A DNA stretch of 64,000 nt from an endosymbiont of Escarpia spicata. GTDB taxonomy: Bacteria > Pseudomonadota > Gammaproteobacteria > Chromatiales > Chromatiaceae. Below are positions 37,661 through 45,084 of the stretch, in pieces. The notes beneath the pieces are model-generated. The model searched no databases. It was not told the DNA's origin and saw only the letters and a list, made by a program, of their open reading frames with translations. The DNA is taken from contig QFXE01000002.1 of NCBI GenBank assembly GCA_003349915.1, forward strand, positions 1 through 64,000, in the 5' to 3' direction. Position numbers and translations under genes: made by a program. Positions within the stretch are counted from its first letter, which is position 1; each line of letters starts with the position of its first letter.

Positions 37661-37820
37661 TAGGCAGGGTAAGATTGTTCTCCTTTGGTGTACTCCCAAC
37701 GTAGATTGTCGGCAGTGGTCTACTGAGTCAGGATGCCATCCACGTCGGTTATTTCAATCGCGCTGGCGATCGATTTTCCGGGTGGGGCGTACCGGATTGA
37801 CTGATCTGTTTTGTGTGATT

Positions 37821-37866
37821 GCCTGCATCCCGGCAGGCACTTTCTGAAGCTGATAGCCAGCTTCAG
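37821..37866. repeat. Two adjacent inverted repeats in the 37661-38016 intergenic region
   Basis: GCCTGC/GCAGGC (37821-37826 and 37833-37838) is followed by CTGAAGCTG/CAGCTTCAG (37844-37852 and 37858-37866). They lie about 160 bases past the GAF gene and may end its transcript. The rest of this 356-base gap holds only the promoter of the next gene. Confidence 0.4.
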
Positions 37867-37949
37867 ATTCATGCCGAAAAACGATCAGCCCAAAAAATCG
37901 TAATATTCCTGCAAATTTGTGATTCAGGTTCAGTTACAGGCGCTAAATC

Positions 37950-37978
37950 TTGACATAAGTATAAGTATTGTCTAATAT
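37950..37978 (+). promoter_or_regulatory. Consensus sigma-70 promoter with motif in the spacer
   Basis: TTGACA (37950-37955), a 17-base spacer and TAATAT (37973-37978) form a near-perfect promoter 39 bases before the small membrane-protein gene. The spacer holds TATAAGTATTGTCTAA (37960-37975). Its reverse complement matches 15 of 16 bases of a site at 46826-46841 upstream of the repeat-protein gene, suggesting a shared repressor. Confidence 0.6.
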
Positions 37979-38016
37979 AATTACCATCATAAAGCAATAG
38001 TCAGAAGGTAAATGAA

Positions 38017-38259
38017 GTGAGTATCTTCACCTGTAAATCGATGAGAGCCGTTGTCATAGCTTCAGGTTCAATGTTGGTGCTGAGCGTGGTTTTGTTAGCG
38101 CCAGTGCTACTGTTGTCTGATCCTGTTCCCGGCCTGTTTATATGGCTTGTCTATCCTGGGTTTGCTGCATTGTTAATCAGTCCGGCTATCCTGCTGGCAG
38201 CGGCTTTGGCATCACTTGTTCCATCTGTGAATGAGCATTTGAAGAATTGCCAGCATTGA
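38017..38259 (+). CDS. Small two-helix membrane protein (paralogue of 38389-38637)
   Basis: An 80-residue protein starting at GTG, with AGAAGG as ribosome site. It has two hydrophobic segments (residues about 14-33 and 39-68), the N-terminal pattern CKSMRAVVIAS and the C-terminal pattern LKNCQH. The same framing (CKTMREGVIVS and MDKCEH) is seen in the convergent gene 38389-38637, so the two are diverged copies. The conserved cysteines at both ends and terminal histidine could bind metal or heme-free iron, but this is speculative. Function unknown. Confidence 0.7.
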   Translation: MSIFTCKSMRAVVIASGSMLVLSVVLLAPVLLLSDPVPGLFIWLVYPGFAALLISPAILLAAALASLVPSVNEHLKNCQH

Positions 38260-38286
38260 GCTGGCCTGTTGGCGTAATACCCAGAA

Positions 38287-38320
38287 GCAAAAGGCCGCCC
38301 CAAATGGAGCGGCCTTTTGC
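38287..38320. terminator. Bidirectional terminator between convergent paralogues
   Basis: GCAAAAGGCCGC (38287-38298) pairs perfectly with GCGGCCTTTTGC (38309-38320). The A/T-rich outer ends supply a T-run on each strand, so it can stop transcription from both neighbours. Confidence 0.8.
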
Positions 38321-38388
38321 TATTGTAACGCTGAAAACTCTTGAAAATGACCCGTACTGATGGTCATATCCAGCTTTAGCTCAAGGTT

Positions 38389-38637
38389 TCAGTGCTCACA
38401 TTTATCCATTTTCTCTTTGGCCCCAGGTAACACCGTAAGAAGAAAAGTAGTAATCAGTATCAATGGAGCAAAAAGCAGTAACAGCAATCCTGCGAACATG
38501 ACGATCTGCTGCATGTAGAAGATATCCGGGACAATTTTGAGTCCCGTCATTATCATCAAAACCCCGGCGAAGAAAAAAATGGTGGAGACGATCACGCCTT
38601 CACGCATGGTTTTACAACCAATTTTTAGAAGACTCAT
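38389..38637 (-). CDS. Small two-helix membrane protein (paralogue of 38017-38259)
   Basis: An 82-residue membrane protein with the same frame as its convergent neighbour: N-terminal CKTMREGVIVS, two hydrophobic segments, and a short charged tail ending MDKCEH. Identity between the two is low apart from the ends, indicating an old inverted duplication or strong constraint on the cysteine-bearing termini. It lies just downstream of the NapC-type cytochrome gene on the same strand (65 bases), so it may belong to that transcript. No known domain is recognised. Confidence 0.7.
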   Translation of the reverse strand: MSLLKIGCKTMREGVIVSTIFFFAGVLMIMTGLKIVPDIFYMQQIVMFAGLLLLLFAPLILITTFLLTVLPGAKEKMDKCEH

Positions 38638-38702
38638 AGTTTTGATACCTAAATTGAGCTATTTTCAGTGCGGTTGGGTAACGCCTTAATTCGCCTCAAC
38701 CT

Positions 38703-39329
38703 TTACTTTTCCAGCAATTTGTCGGCGGCTCCGCGTTTAAGGCCGAACTCCTGCTCGACCATCCTGTTCCATTCGTCGCGTTTGAAGACGCTCTCAGCCG
38801 GTACCTTTGCATGTACCAGGTTGTAGTGACATTCGATGCAGGATTTATCTTTTGCATCTTGTTTATGGATTTCGACTGTATCGGGACGGGTGCCAAAGAT
38901 GGCTTCTTTGACATGACAACGCTTGCAGGTAGCGGAGTTCCGTTTCTTGAACCACTCGCGAGCGGAAAAAGCAGCCTCTGGCATATGCAGCTTGGCAATT
39001 ACCGGATCATCGTAATCGGGACCAAAGATCTGATTGTAGAGATCCTTGCCGCCAATAAAGTGATCCCAGGTGGCAGCGAAAACCCCCTCGGAAACATGGC
39101 AGTCACCACAGCTGGCCCGCACGCCTGAGGCGGGACGAAAGTGGGCGGACTCCCGATAGGGCTCAGCGACAAGCTCCATCGAGTGGCAGTTGGTGCAAAA
39201 AGCCTCAGTACTGGTGAAATGGTCAAATTCCGTAAGAAACACCATAAATCCGATACCAGCCACACCGCCGAGGATCAAGGCTAGCAGCACATGTCGGGTG
39301 ATGAAAAGTGGCATTCTAATCTTAATCAT
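38703..39329 (-). CDS. NapC/NirT-family tetraheme cytochrome c
   Basis: A 208-residue membrane-anchored cytochrome. One N-terminal transmembrane helix (HVLLALILGGVAGIGFMVFL, about 13-32) is followed by four heme sites: CTNCH, CGDCH, CKRCH and CIECH. The spacing and the SMELVAEPYRESAH segment after the first heme match NapC/NirT quinol dehydrogenases. It would carry electrons from the quinone pool to the periplasmic octaheme protein encoded immediately upstream, whose gene overlaps it by 8 bases. Such haoA-napC pairs are found where HAO-like enzymes act reductively. Confidence 0.9.
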   Translation of the reverse strand: MIKIRMPLFITRHVLLALILGGVAGIGFMVFLTEFDHFTSTEAFCTNCHSMELVAEPYRESAHFRPASGVRASCGDCHVSEGVFAATWDHFIGGKDLYNQIFGPDYDDPVIAKLHMPEAAFSAREWFKKRNSATCKRCHVKEAIFGTRPDTVEIHKQDAKDKSCIECHYNLVHAKVPAESVFKRDEWNRMVEQEFGLKRGAADKLLEK

Positions 39330-40791
39330 GGCTGGGTTTTCCTATGCCATAACCGAGGATAGGATTGGGTTTTGACGGATTTTTCAACCAGCTGTGCTCG
39401 TCAAGGCTGAGTACATGCTCGTTGATCAATTTATCAGCTTTCTCTGCACCTGCCAGTTCACGCACCTGAGGTAGAAACTCCCCATAAAAATTCTGCCCTA
39501 CCAGATGCATTCCCTCCCACCAGGTAAAATTCGGACTCATCATTGCGGCGCCATGTCTAGCCCGGGTACCTTCATCGTGCCAGAGACGCCAGTAGGTAAA
39601 TTCAAGTGGATCATCAAAGGGGGCTGGCGTGAGCAGGTTCATATCATAAAGCGCCAACATAATGGCCTGTGCAGGCTTCCCGAACTTTTCGTTGTAGAGT
39701 TCGACGACATTGTCGAACTGTTTCATGAATCCGTTGGCAAAACCTTTGCTATGGCACTCAAGACAGACCTTGCTCATGATCTGACGCCGTCTTTTAGAGC
39801 TTGCGACGGCCTTAATCTTACCCATACTGCCGTCAAGTTTTGATATTTCATTACCGCGTCTTGGTATTGGCTGGGACTCAGGCAACTCTCTTCTGTCACC
39901 ATCTTCGAAAATGATAAGCGATTGCTTCTCAGAAATTGGCTGGTTCAGATTCCACGCATCGCGCATTCCAACATCGTGGCTGGCCGCGACTCCGGGAGTT
40001 GCACCCATATGGCAGGTAACGCAGGTGGGGGCGGCACTATAGTCTTTGCCGAGTACCCACTCGTCACTGTGGAGATTCATCTTCTCTCTGTTTGCTGCGA
40101 AGAGCATTCCATGTTTAGAGCTGTCGAACACTCCTTTATCGGGCGATTCCGGGCCTGAATGGCACCAGGCACAAGCGCTTGGGTCTCTGGCTTGGGCTTT
40201 AGAGAAACTGTGCCTGCCATGGCATGCGGAACAGGACCCACGGGATCCATCCGGATTGATACGGCCAATGCCTGTGTTCGGCCAGCTGTCGGGTGATAGG
40301 CTGCCATCTCCTCGCACTTCCACTTTTGAGCCGTGGCATTTGGCACAGCCGGCAGTAACCATCTCCTGGCCAGTGAGGTTGTCCGCCAAGGCAGGTATAC
40401 GATTCTTGATCAAAGAGAGTGCTTTGGAATGAACAGACCCTTCAGTTTCCTTATATTCCCTGGTGTGGCAATGACCGCAGTCTTTAGGGGAAACAATTGT
40501 GGCGATGATGCTGCCTTCGTGCTCTATGGCATCTTTATCGACCTGATCGGCATAGTGGCAGTCGAGACAATTGACGCCTGCCGAGGCATGGGCACTGGAT
40601 TGCCATTGATGGGTAAGGCCGGCGGAGGACTTTTTGTGGCAACTGATACAGGCTTCGCCCTCTTCCAGTCCCCAATTGCTTGAATCCAATGAAACCTTGT
40701 CTGCAAAACTTATGTTGATTGCACCCAACCATAGCGGAAAGGCGAAAAGTAGTAGATGAAGGTACCATCTGGTTATCCTGACATTGCGCAT
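39322..40791 (-). CDS. Octaheme HAO-like cytochrome c (probably reductive)
   Basis: A protein of about 489 residues with a signal peptide (cleavage near SFADK) and eight CxxCH sites: CISCH, CLDCH, CGHCH, CAKCH, CSACH, CAWCH, CVTCH and CLECH. This is the hydroxylamine oxidoreductase heme pattern. In oxidative HAOs a tyrosine near the C-terminus cross-links the P460 catalytic heme. The segment here that seems to correspond reads MSPNFTWWEG, with Phe in place of Tyr. Together with the adjacent NapC partner this points to a reductase of nitrite, hydroxylamine or a similar substrate. The ATG at 40791 is preferred over 40797 because AAGGAGG lies six bases before it. FNR boxes lie 28 and 63 bases upstream. 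Confidence 0.85.
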   Translation of the reverse strand: MRNVRITRWYLHLLLFAFPLWLGAINISFADKVSLDSSNWGLEEGEACISCHKKSSAGLTHQWQSSAHASAGVNCLDCHYADQVDKDAIEHEGSIIATIVSPKDCGHCHTREYKETEGSVHSKALSLIKNRIPALADNLTGQEMVTAGCAKCHGSKVEVRGDGSLSPDSWPNTGIGRINPDGSRGSCSACHGRHSFSKAQARDPSACAWCHSGPESPDKGVFDSSKHGMLFAANREKMNLHSDEWVLGKDYSAAPTCVTCHMGATPGVAASHDVGMRDAWNLNQPISEKQSLIIFEDGDRRELPESQPIPRRGNEISKLDGSMGKIKAVASSKRRRQIMSKVCLECHSKGFANGFMKQFDNVVELYNEKFGKPAQAIMLALYDMNLLTPAPFDDPLEFTYWRLWHDEGTRARHGAAMMSPNFTWWEGMHLVGQNFYGEFLPQVRELAGAEKADKLINEHVLSLDEHSWLKNPSKPNPILGYGIGKPSHD

Positions 40792-40818
40792 GCCCATCCT
40801 CCTTATGTGTTTTGATTC

Positions 40819-40832
40819 TTGATTTGAATCAA
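40819..40832. promoter_or_regulatory. FNR-type box 1
   Basis: TTGATTTGAATCAA is a perfect TTGAT-N4-ATCAA palindrome, the FNR-family consensus. It lies 28 bases from the octaheme HAO-like start. From this close position it could repress or fine-tune that arm. Confidence 0.8.
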
Positions 40833-40853
40833 TAAATATGTGCGTTCTAATTC

Positions 40854-40867
40854 TTGATTTAGATCAA
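40854..40867. promoter_or_regulatory. FNR-type box 2
   Basis: TTGATTTAGATCAA is a second perfect FNR-type palindrome, centred 35 bases from box 1. A TATAAA at 40884-40889 could be the -10 of a plus-strand promoter with this box near the class II activator position. On the other strand it is also suitably placed for the HAO-like gene. Confidence 0.8.
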
Positions 40868-41199
40868 TATAAATTCGTGAATTATAAAATGTCACGAGAT
40901 CAAGAATGCTGAAAATAAAATCTGAACAGAGTGAGTGCCGACTGTTGAGCCAGTAATTAAAAGGGAAATCACGCTGCCCGGTAAATTTGTTATTTATTTT
41001 TTCGAATTTAAAGACTGCGCTATTTTTTGTGTTAATTCAATATTCATAACAATAAAAAAGTTCAACATCACCTTAAGAATGTTCATGCGCCATAAAGTGA
41101 GGCATATGGCTTGTAGGTAATTCCCCCAATAGACAGAAGACTCGTATCTTGTGCACTATTCGACTCGCAAATTTAGCTTATAATAAGGGGGCGGGTCGA
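40868..41199. other. Long leader region before the pentaheme cytochrome
   Basis: This AT-rich stretch has no convincing gene. A 61-codon frame at 40935-41120 lacks a ribosome site and family resemblance. It probably holds the plus-strand promoter(s) and a leader of up to about 300 bases. Confidence 0.5.
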
Positions 41200-42483
41200 G
41201 TGCATAACAAAACCAAAAAGATTCTGGTACTAGGTGTTCTATTGGGGTGGTTTGGTCAGATTGCCGGAGTGGCAGCAGGGCCGCTCCATCATATCTCTTC
41301 GGAAACCTGTAAAAGCTGCCATAAAGAGATCTATAAGCAGTGGAAGGGTTCCATGCATGCGAACAGTACCGCGCTGAAGGATCCTATTCATGGAACCTTT
41401 TATAAGAAGGTTGTGGGCGATCCTACAAAAGAGGGTGTTAAACACAAGGCATCTGGAAAGTATCCTATCTGCCTGCAGTGCCACTCACCAAATGCGGCAA
41501 AAGATAAAACAACAAAACTCGATGCAAAGCCAGCCTATTCGGAAGGCGTGAATTGCATCGCCTGCCATACGTTGAAGAAATATAACGGCATCCAGGCAGC
41601 TAATGGAAAGTTACAATTGGGCCTTAAGGCTTATGACTATTCCAAAGATGCAGCGCAAGGACCTGGTCGTTACTCCAATGTTGGGTTGCAAAAACTCACG
41701 GCTACAACTGACGTTTTCGGCGGCAGCGGCATGGCTGATGACAGCAAGCCCAATCCGCATCTTGGTGAATCTGTGACGATGGATGGCAAAGAAGTTCCTT
41801 CAATTCCGATGGAGAGTAATCCGAAACTGATGAAAACTTCGGATGCCTGCATGGGGTGTCATGATCAGCGAAACAATCCCCATGGTGTGCCGCTCTGCCA
41901 AACAGGTAATGAATACTCTATAAGCGATTCAAAGGTTAACTGCCTCTCCTGCCATATGCCGATCAATGATGGTCTGGCGGATCACTCGATGGGCGGCGGT
42001 CATAGCACTGAAATGCTGCAACGTTCAGTGGTTTTCGATGTGTCTACCAAGAAAGAAGGTGATAAGGTCAGGACGACTGTCTATATTCAAAATCCTCAGC
42101 CGCACAGTCTGCCTACAGGCGCACCTTTCCGGAATATCTACATGAAGCTGTCAGCTTATGATGCTGAAGGCAATGTGGTCTGGGAAAATGCCAAGGGACA
42201 TCCTGGTAAAGAAGATCCGCAAGCCTACTTCGTCTATGCTCTGGCAAACGATGAAGGTGGACCAGCGATGCCTCCCACTGCAACCCAGCTTGGCAAAGAT
42301 ACCAGACTGAAACCCCATGAGGAACGGACTCTTGTCTATGATATTCCTGCAAAAGGTGTGAAACTCGTGCGCGGTGAACTTCATTACAACCTGCTCTGGC
42401 CTGTGCTGGTCAAGAAATTCAAGCATCTGCCTGAAGATTTGACCGGACCCACACTCATAGCCACTTCTGAAAGTAGTCTTTGA
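41200..42483 (+). CDS. Pentaheme cytochrome c (c554-like) with beta C-terminal domain
   Basis: A protein of about 427 residues starting at GTG (41200). It is preceded by an AAGGGGG ribosome site and followed by a signal peptide ending near GVAAGP. Five CxxCH sites are seen: CKSCH, CLQCH, CIACH, CMGCH and CLSCH. The first, in CKSCHKEIYKQWKGSMHANS, closely resembles the corresponding region of the hexaheme protein at 32683. The C-terminal heme-free domain contains PHSLPTGAPFRNIY, echoing GHNLPSG there. This places both in the cytochrome c554 / multiheme family that pairs heme modules with a beta domain. A hairpin follows the gene. Likely an electron carrier or reductase in the same pathway as the octaheme genes. 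Confidence 0.85.
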   Translation: MHNKTKKILVLGVLLGWFGQIAGVAAGPLHHISSETCKSCHKEIYKQWKGSMHANSTALKDPIHGTFYKKVVGDPTKEGVKHKASGKYPICLQCHSPNAAKDKTTKLDAKPAYSEGVNCIACHTLKKYNGIQAANGKLQLGLKAYDYSKDAAQGPGRYSNVGLQKLTATTDVFGGSGMADDSKPNPHLGESVTMDGKEVPSIPMESNPKLMKTSDACMGCHDQRNNPHGVPLCQTGNEYSISDSKVNCLSCHMPINDGLADHSMGGGHSTEMLQRSVVFDVSTKKEGDKVRTTVYIQNPQPHSLPTGAPFRNIYMKLSAYDAEGNVVWENAKGHPGKEDPQAYFVYALANDEGGPAMPPTATQLGKDTRLKPHEERTLVYDIPAKGVKLVRGELHYNLLWPVLVKKFKHLPEDLTGPTLIATSESSL

Positions 42484-42491
42484 TCCTAACC

Positions 42492-42519
42492 AAGTGGGTC
42501 GGCGCTTGCCGGCCCACTT
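42492..42519 (+). terminator. Hairpin after the pentaheme cytochrome
   Basis: AAGTGGGTCGGC (42492-42503) pairs with GCCGGCCCACTT (42508-42519) through 11 Watson-Crick pairs and one G-U, with a GCTT loop, nine bases past the stop. A weak T content follows. Confidence 0.6.
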
Positions 42520-42667
42520 GTCTGGTTGGTGGTGTTCGGAATAATTTATCCAACATCCATCCAATAGCACCTATTCCCCTGGTAGAGCCGGACGACCTTA
42601 AGGCGTTTTTCATGTTGTATCTATAAGGGGGCTGGATCATCTAACTTCATATATTGAGGGGTACGTT

Positions 42668-44290
42668 ATGTTCCGCTCCGCGCATAAGTTGAGATCAAGG
42701 CATAGTCTTGTTTCCATTCTTTTTATCTGGTTATTCATGAATGCCATCGGCGCCCATGGTGCGATTGCTCCAGCCGCCAAAAAGACATCAACCTCAACGG
42801 CCGATCACACCAAATTCGAAGCACTGCAGCAAGAGTTTGCCACTGCACCTGATGTCACCAAGGCTTGTCTGACCTGTCACACGGAAGCCAGCAAGCAGAT
42901 CCATAAAACCACTCACTGGAACTGGAAAATCACTCACCCGGAAACCGGGCAGGTATTGGGCAAAAAGCGAGTCGTGAACAGCTTTTGTGGCTCGATTACT
43001 ACCAACTACGCGCGCTGTACCAGTTGCCATATCGGCTACGGCTGGAAGGACGACAGTTTTGATTTCACATCAGAAGAGAATGTCGACTGTCTTGTCTGTC
43101 ATGATACAACTGACACCTATAAGAAATTTCCAACGGCAGCAGGTCATCCTACCTATGTCGACAAACCTTTCCCTAAAAAAAGCAAGAAGATTTGGAAAGC
43201 ACCTGACTTAACTAAGGTCGCCCAGGCTGTTGGCAAGCCCCGCCGTGAAAATTGTGGAGTTTGTCACTTCTACGGTGGTGGCGGTGATGGTGTAAAACAT
43301 GGTGATCTTGATTCATCCATGACCAATCCTCCCCGTACATTGGATGTTCACATGGGCGTGGATGGCCTGAACTTTGTCTGCACGGAGTGCCACAGCACAG
43401 ATGGTCATGATTTAAAAGGAAGTCACTATACCTCTGTCGGGAAAGATACACACGGCATTGATATTCCTGGGCGAGATGACCATAACAGGGCGTCTTGTGA
43501 ATCCTGCCACGGCGACAAACCGCATGAGGAAACGGTCAACAATAAAATCAATGATCATACGAACAAGGTGGCTTGTCATATCCCAACTTATGCAAAAGGT
43601 GGCGTACCCTCAAAGACTTGGTGGGACTGGTCGACTGCAGGGCGCATGGATGGCGATGGCAAACACCTGAAGATGAAAGACGAGAACGGGTATGTAACCT
43701 ATGTGACCAAAAAAGGCACCTTTGAATGGGGAGAGAACCTCGTGCCGGAATACGCCTGGCTGTCAGGTGAAATTCGTTATCAGGAACTCGAAGACCGGCT
43801 CGACCCTAACAGTGTAGTTCCAATCAACACGTTCAAAGGGGACTACGATGATCCTGGCGCTAGAATCTGGCCCTTCAAAATAATGCGGGGCAAGCAGCCC
43901 TACGACAAAGGCAATAACACACTGGTTATCTCTCACCTGTTTGGTAAGGACAGTGAGGCCTATTGGAAATCGTTCAATTGGGACCGCGCCATAAAAGCTG
44001 CAATGGATGCAGCAGGTGCAGATTACAGCGGAGACTATGGCTTTATCGAAACTACCATGCACTGGCCGCTTTCTCACATGGTTGCACCAAAGGAAGAAGC
44101 GTTGGGCTGTGATGAATGCCATAGTAGAAATGGGCGACTGGCGGAACTCACTGGTTTCTACATGCCGGGAAGAGACAAGAGCGATCTGTTGGATATAATT
44201 GGCTGGCTGGCTGTACTTGGAACACTGGGTGGTGTATCGCTTCACGGTTTTGTCCGGGTCTTTTTCAGTAGAAAGAGGAGGAATGGCTGA
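42668..44290 (+). CDS. Octaheme tetrathionate-reductase-like cytochrome with broken heme site
   Basis: A 540-residue exported cytochrome resembling Shewanella octaheme tetrathionate reductase. It has seven complete CxxCH motifs: CLTCH, CTSCH, CLVCH, CGVCH, CTECH, CESCH and CDECH. The segment THWNWKITHPETG and the region TKTWWDWS-type (here SKTWWDWSTAGR) are family hallmarks. Between the sixth and last motifs the family normally has a CxxCHIP heme site; here the sequence is VACHIPTYA (residues 301-309), as if QTC or equivalent was deleted in frame. A C-terminal membrane helix (LLDIIGWLAVLGTLGGVSLHGFV) anchors it. It overlaps the cytochrome b561 gene by one base. Tetrathionate, nitrite or hydroxylamine are possible substrates. 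Confidence 0.85.
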   Translation: MFRSAHKLRSRHSLVSILFIWLFMNAIGAHGAIAPAAKKTSTSTADHTKFEALQQEFATAPDVTKACLTCHTEASKQIHKTTHWNWKITHPETGQVLGKKRVVNSFCGSITTNYARCTSCHIGYGWKDDSFDFTSEENVDCLVCHDTTDTYKKFPTAAGHPTYVDKPFPKKSKKIWKAPDLTKVAQAVGKPRRENCGVCHFYGGGGDGVKHGDLDSSMTNPPRTLDVHMGVDGLNFVCTECHSTDGHDLKGSHYTSVGKDTHGIDIPGRDDHNRASCESCHGDKPHEETVNNKINDHTNKVACHIPTYAKGGVPSKTWWDWSTAGRMDGDGKHLKMKDENGYVTYVTKKGTFEWGENLVPEYAWLSGEIRYQELEDRLDPNSVVPINTFKGDYDDPGARIWPFKIMRGKQPYDKGNNTLVISHLFGKDSEAYWKSFNWDRAIKAAMDAAGADYSGDYGFIETTMHWPLSHMVAPKEEALGCDECHSRNGRLAELTGFYMPGRDKSDLLDIIGWLAVLGTLGGVSLHGFVRVFFSRKRRNG

Positions 44291-44889
44291 TGCCAAATGA
44301 AATGATCTATACCCGCTTTGAGCGTATCTGGCATTGGGTGCTGGCGATTCTCATTCTCCCCTTACTACTCACAGGATTTGAGATACACGGGGATTACACG
44401 ATGTTGGGATTTGAGCAGGCTGTAGACACCCATATCATATTTGCCTGGGCACTGATGGGGCTATTGGTGTTTGTCATCTTCTGGCATATGACGACAGGTG
44501 AATGGAAGCAATACATCCCATCCAGCAAAAACAATCTGATGGCTATGCTTCGCTACTATGCGGTCGATATCTTTTTGGGGGGTGGCCATCCTTTCCATAT
44601 GACGCGCAAAAGCAAGCTCAATCCATTGCAGCGTTTGGCCTATCTGTCACTGCATGTGGTTATTACTCCAGTAACTTGGGCCAGTGGCCTACTTTATCTG
44701 TTTTACACCTCATGGGGTGACTGGGGGCTTGAGGGATTAAGCCTCACTGTAGTTGCAATGGTTCACATGGCTGCTGCCTTCGCCATGCTTGCTTTCTTGA
44801 TTGTGCATCTTTACCTGGCAATTACTACCAGCGAAAAACCGTTTGGCTATGTCAAGGCTATGATCAGCGGTTACGAGAAAAAAGAATAG
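44290..44889 (+). CDS. Cytochrome b561-type membrane subunit
   Basis: A 199-residue integral membrane protein with four transmembrane segments. It carries the histidines expected for a di-heme b cytochrome: FERIWHWVLAILILPLLLTG (His near 15), a second near HIIFAWALMG, LSLHVVITPVTWASGLLY and MVHMAAAFAMLAFLIVHLYL. It belongs with the b561/thiosulfate-reductase b-type subunits that exchange electrons between quinones and periplasmic partners. Its start overlaps the stop of the octaheme gene (TGATG), which indicates coupled translation and a complex of the two. Confidence 0.88.
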   Translation: MPNEMIYTRFERIWHWVLAILILPLLLTGFEIHGDYTMLGFEQAVDTHIIFAWALMGLLVFVIFWHMTTGEWKQYIPSSKNNLMAMLRYYAVDIFLGGGHPFHMTRKSKLNPLQRLAYLSLHVVITPVTWASGLLYLFYTSWGDWGLEGLSLTVVAMVHMAAAFAMLAFLIVHLYLAITTSEKPFGYVKAMISGYEKKE

Positions 44890-44950
44890 GTTCTTCATGC
44901 CATTTTTTAATCTCAAAATGATTACGTTGGCCTATTTATATGGGGAGTCC

Positions 44951-45055
44951 ATGAAATATTTCGACGAGGAAAACCAAGCTATCCATGAAGTAATAAAGAA
45001 TCCATTCAAAGTTTCTGTTCAGCAATTACAGAGCAGAATGGCACACGCGATTTAA
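44951..45055 (+). CDS. Possible 34-residue small protein
   Basis: A short frame with GGGGAG seven bases upstream, reading MKYFDEENQAIHEVIKNPF and ending RMAHAI. It could also start at 44897 for 52 residues. It lies between the cytochrome b561 and porin genes. Composition is protein-like (charged, helical), but there is no homology I can name. Confidence 0.3.
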   Translation: MKYFDEENQAIHEVIKNPFKVSVQQLQSRMAHAI

Positions 45056-45084
45056 CTACTGAAAAATAGAAAGGGGAGTAACTG

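Noticed and set aside
40935-41120. 61-codon frame in the multiheme intergenic region
   Set aside because: AT-driven composition, no ribosome site, and it lies in the expected promoter/leader region.
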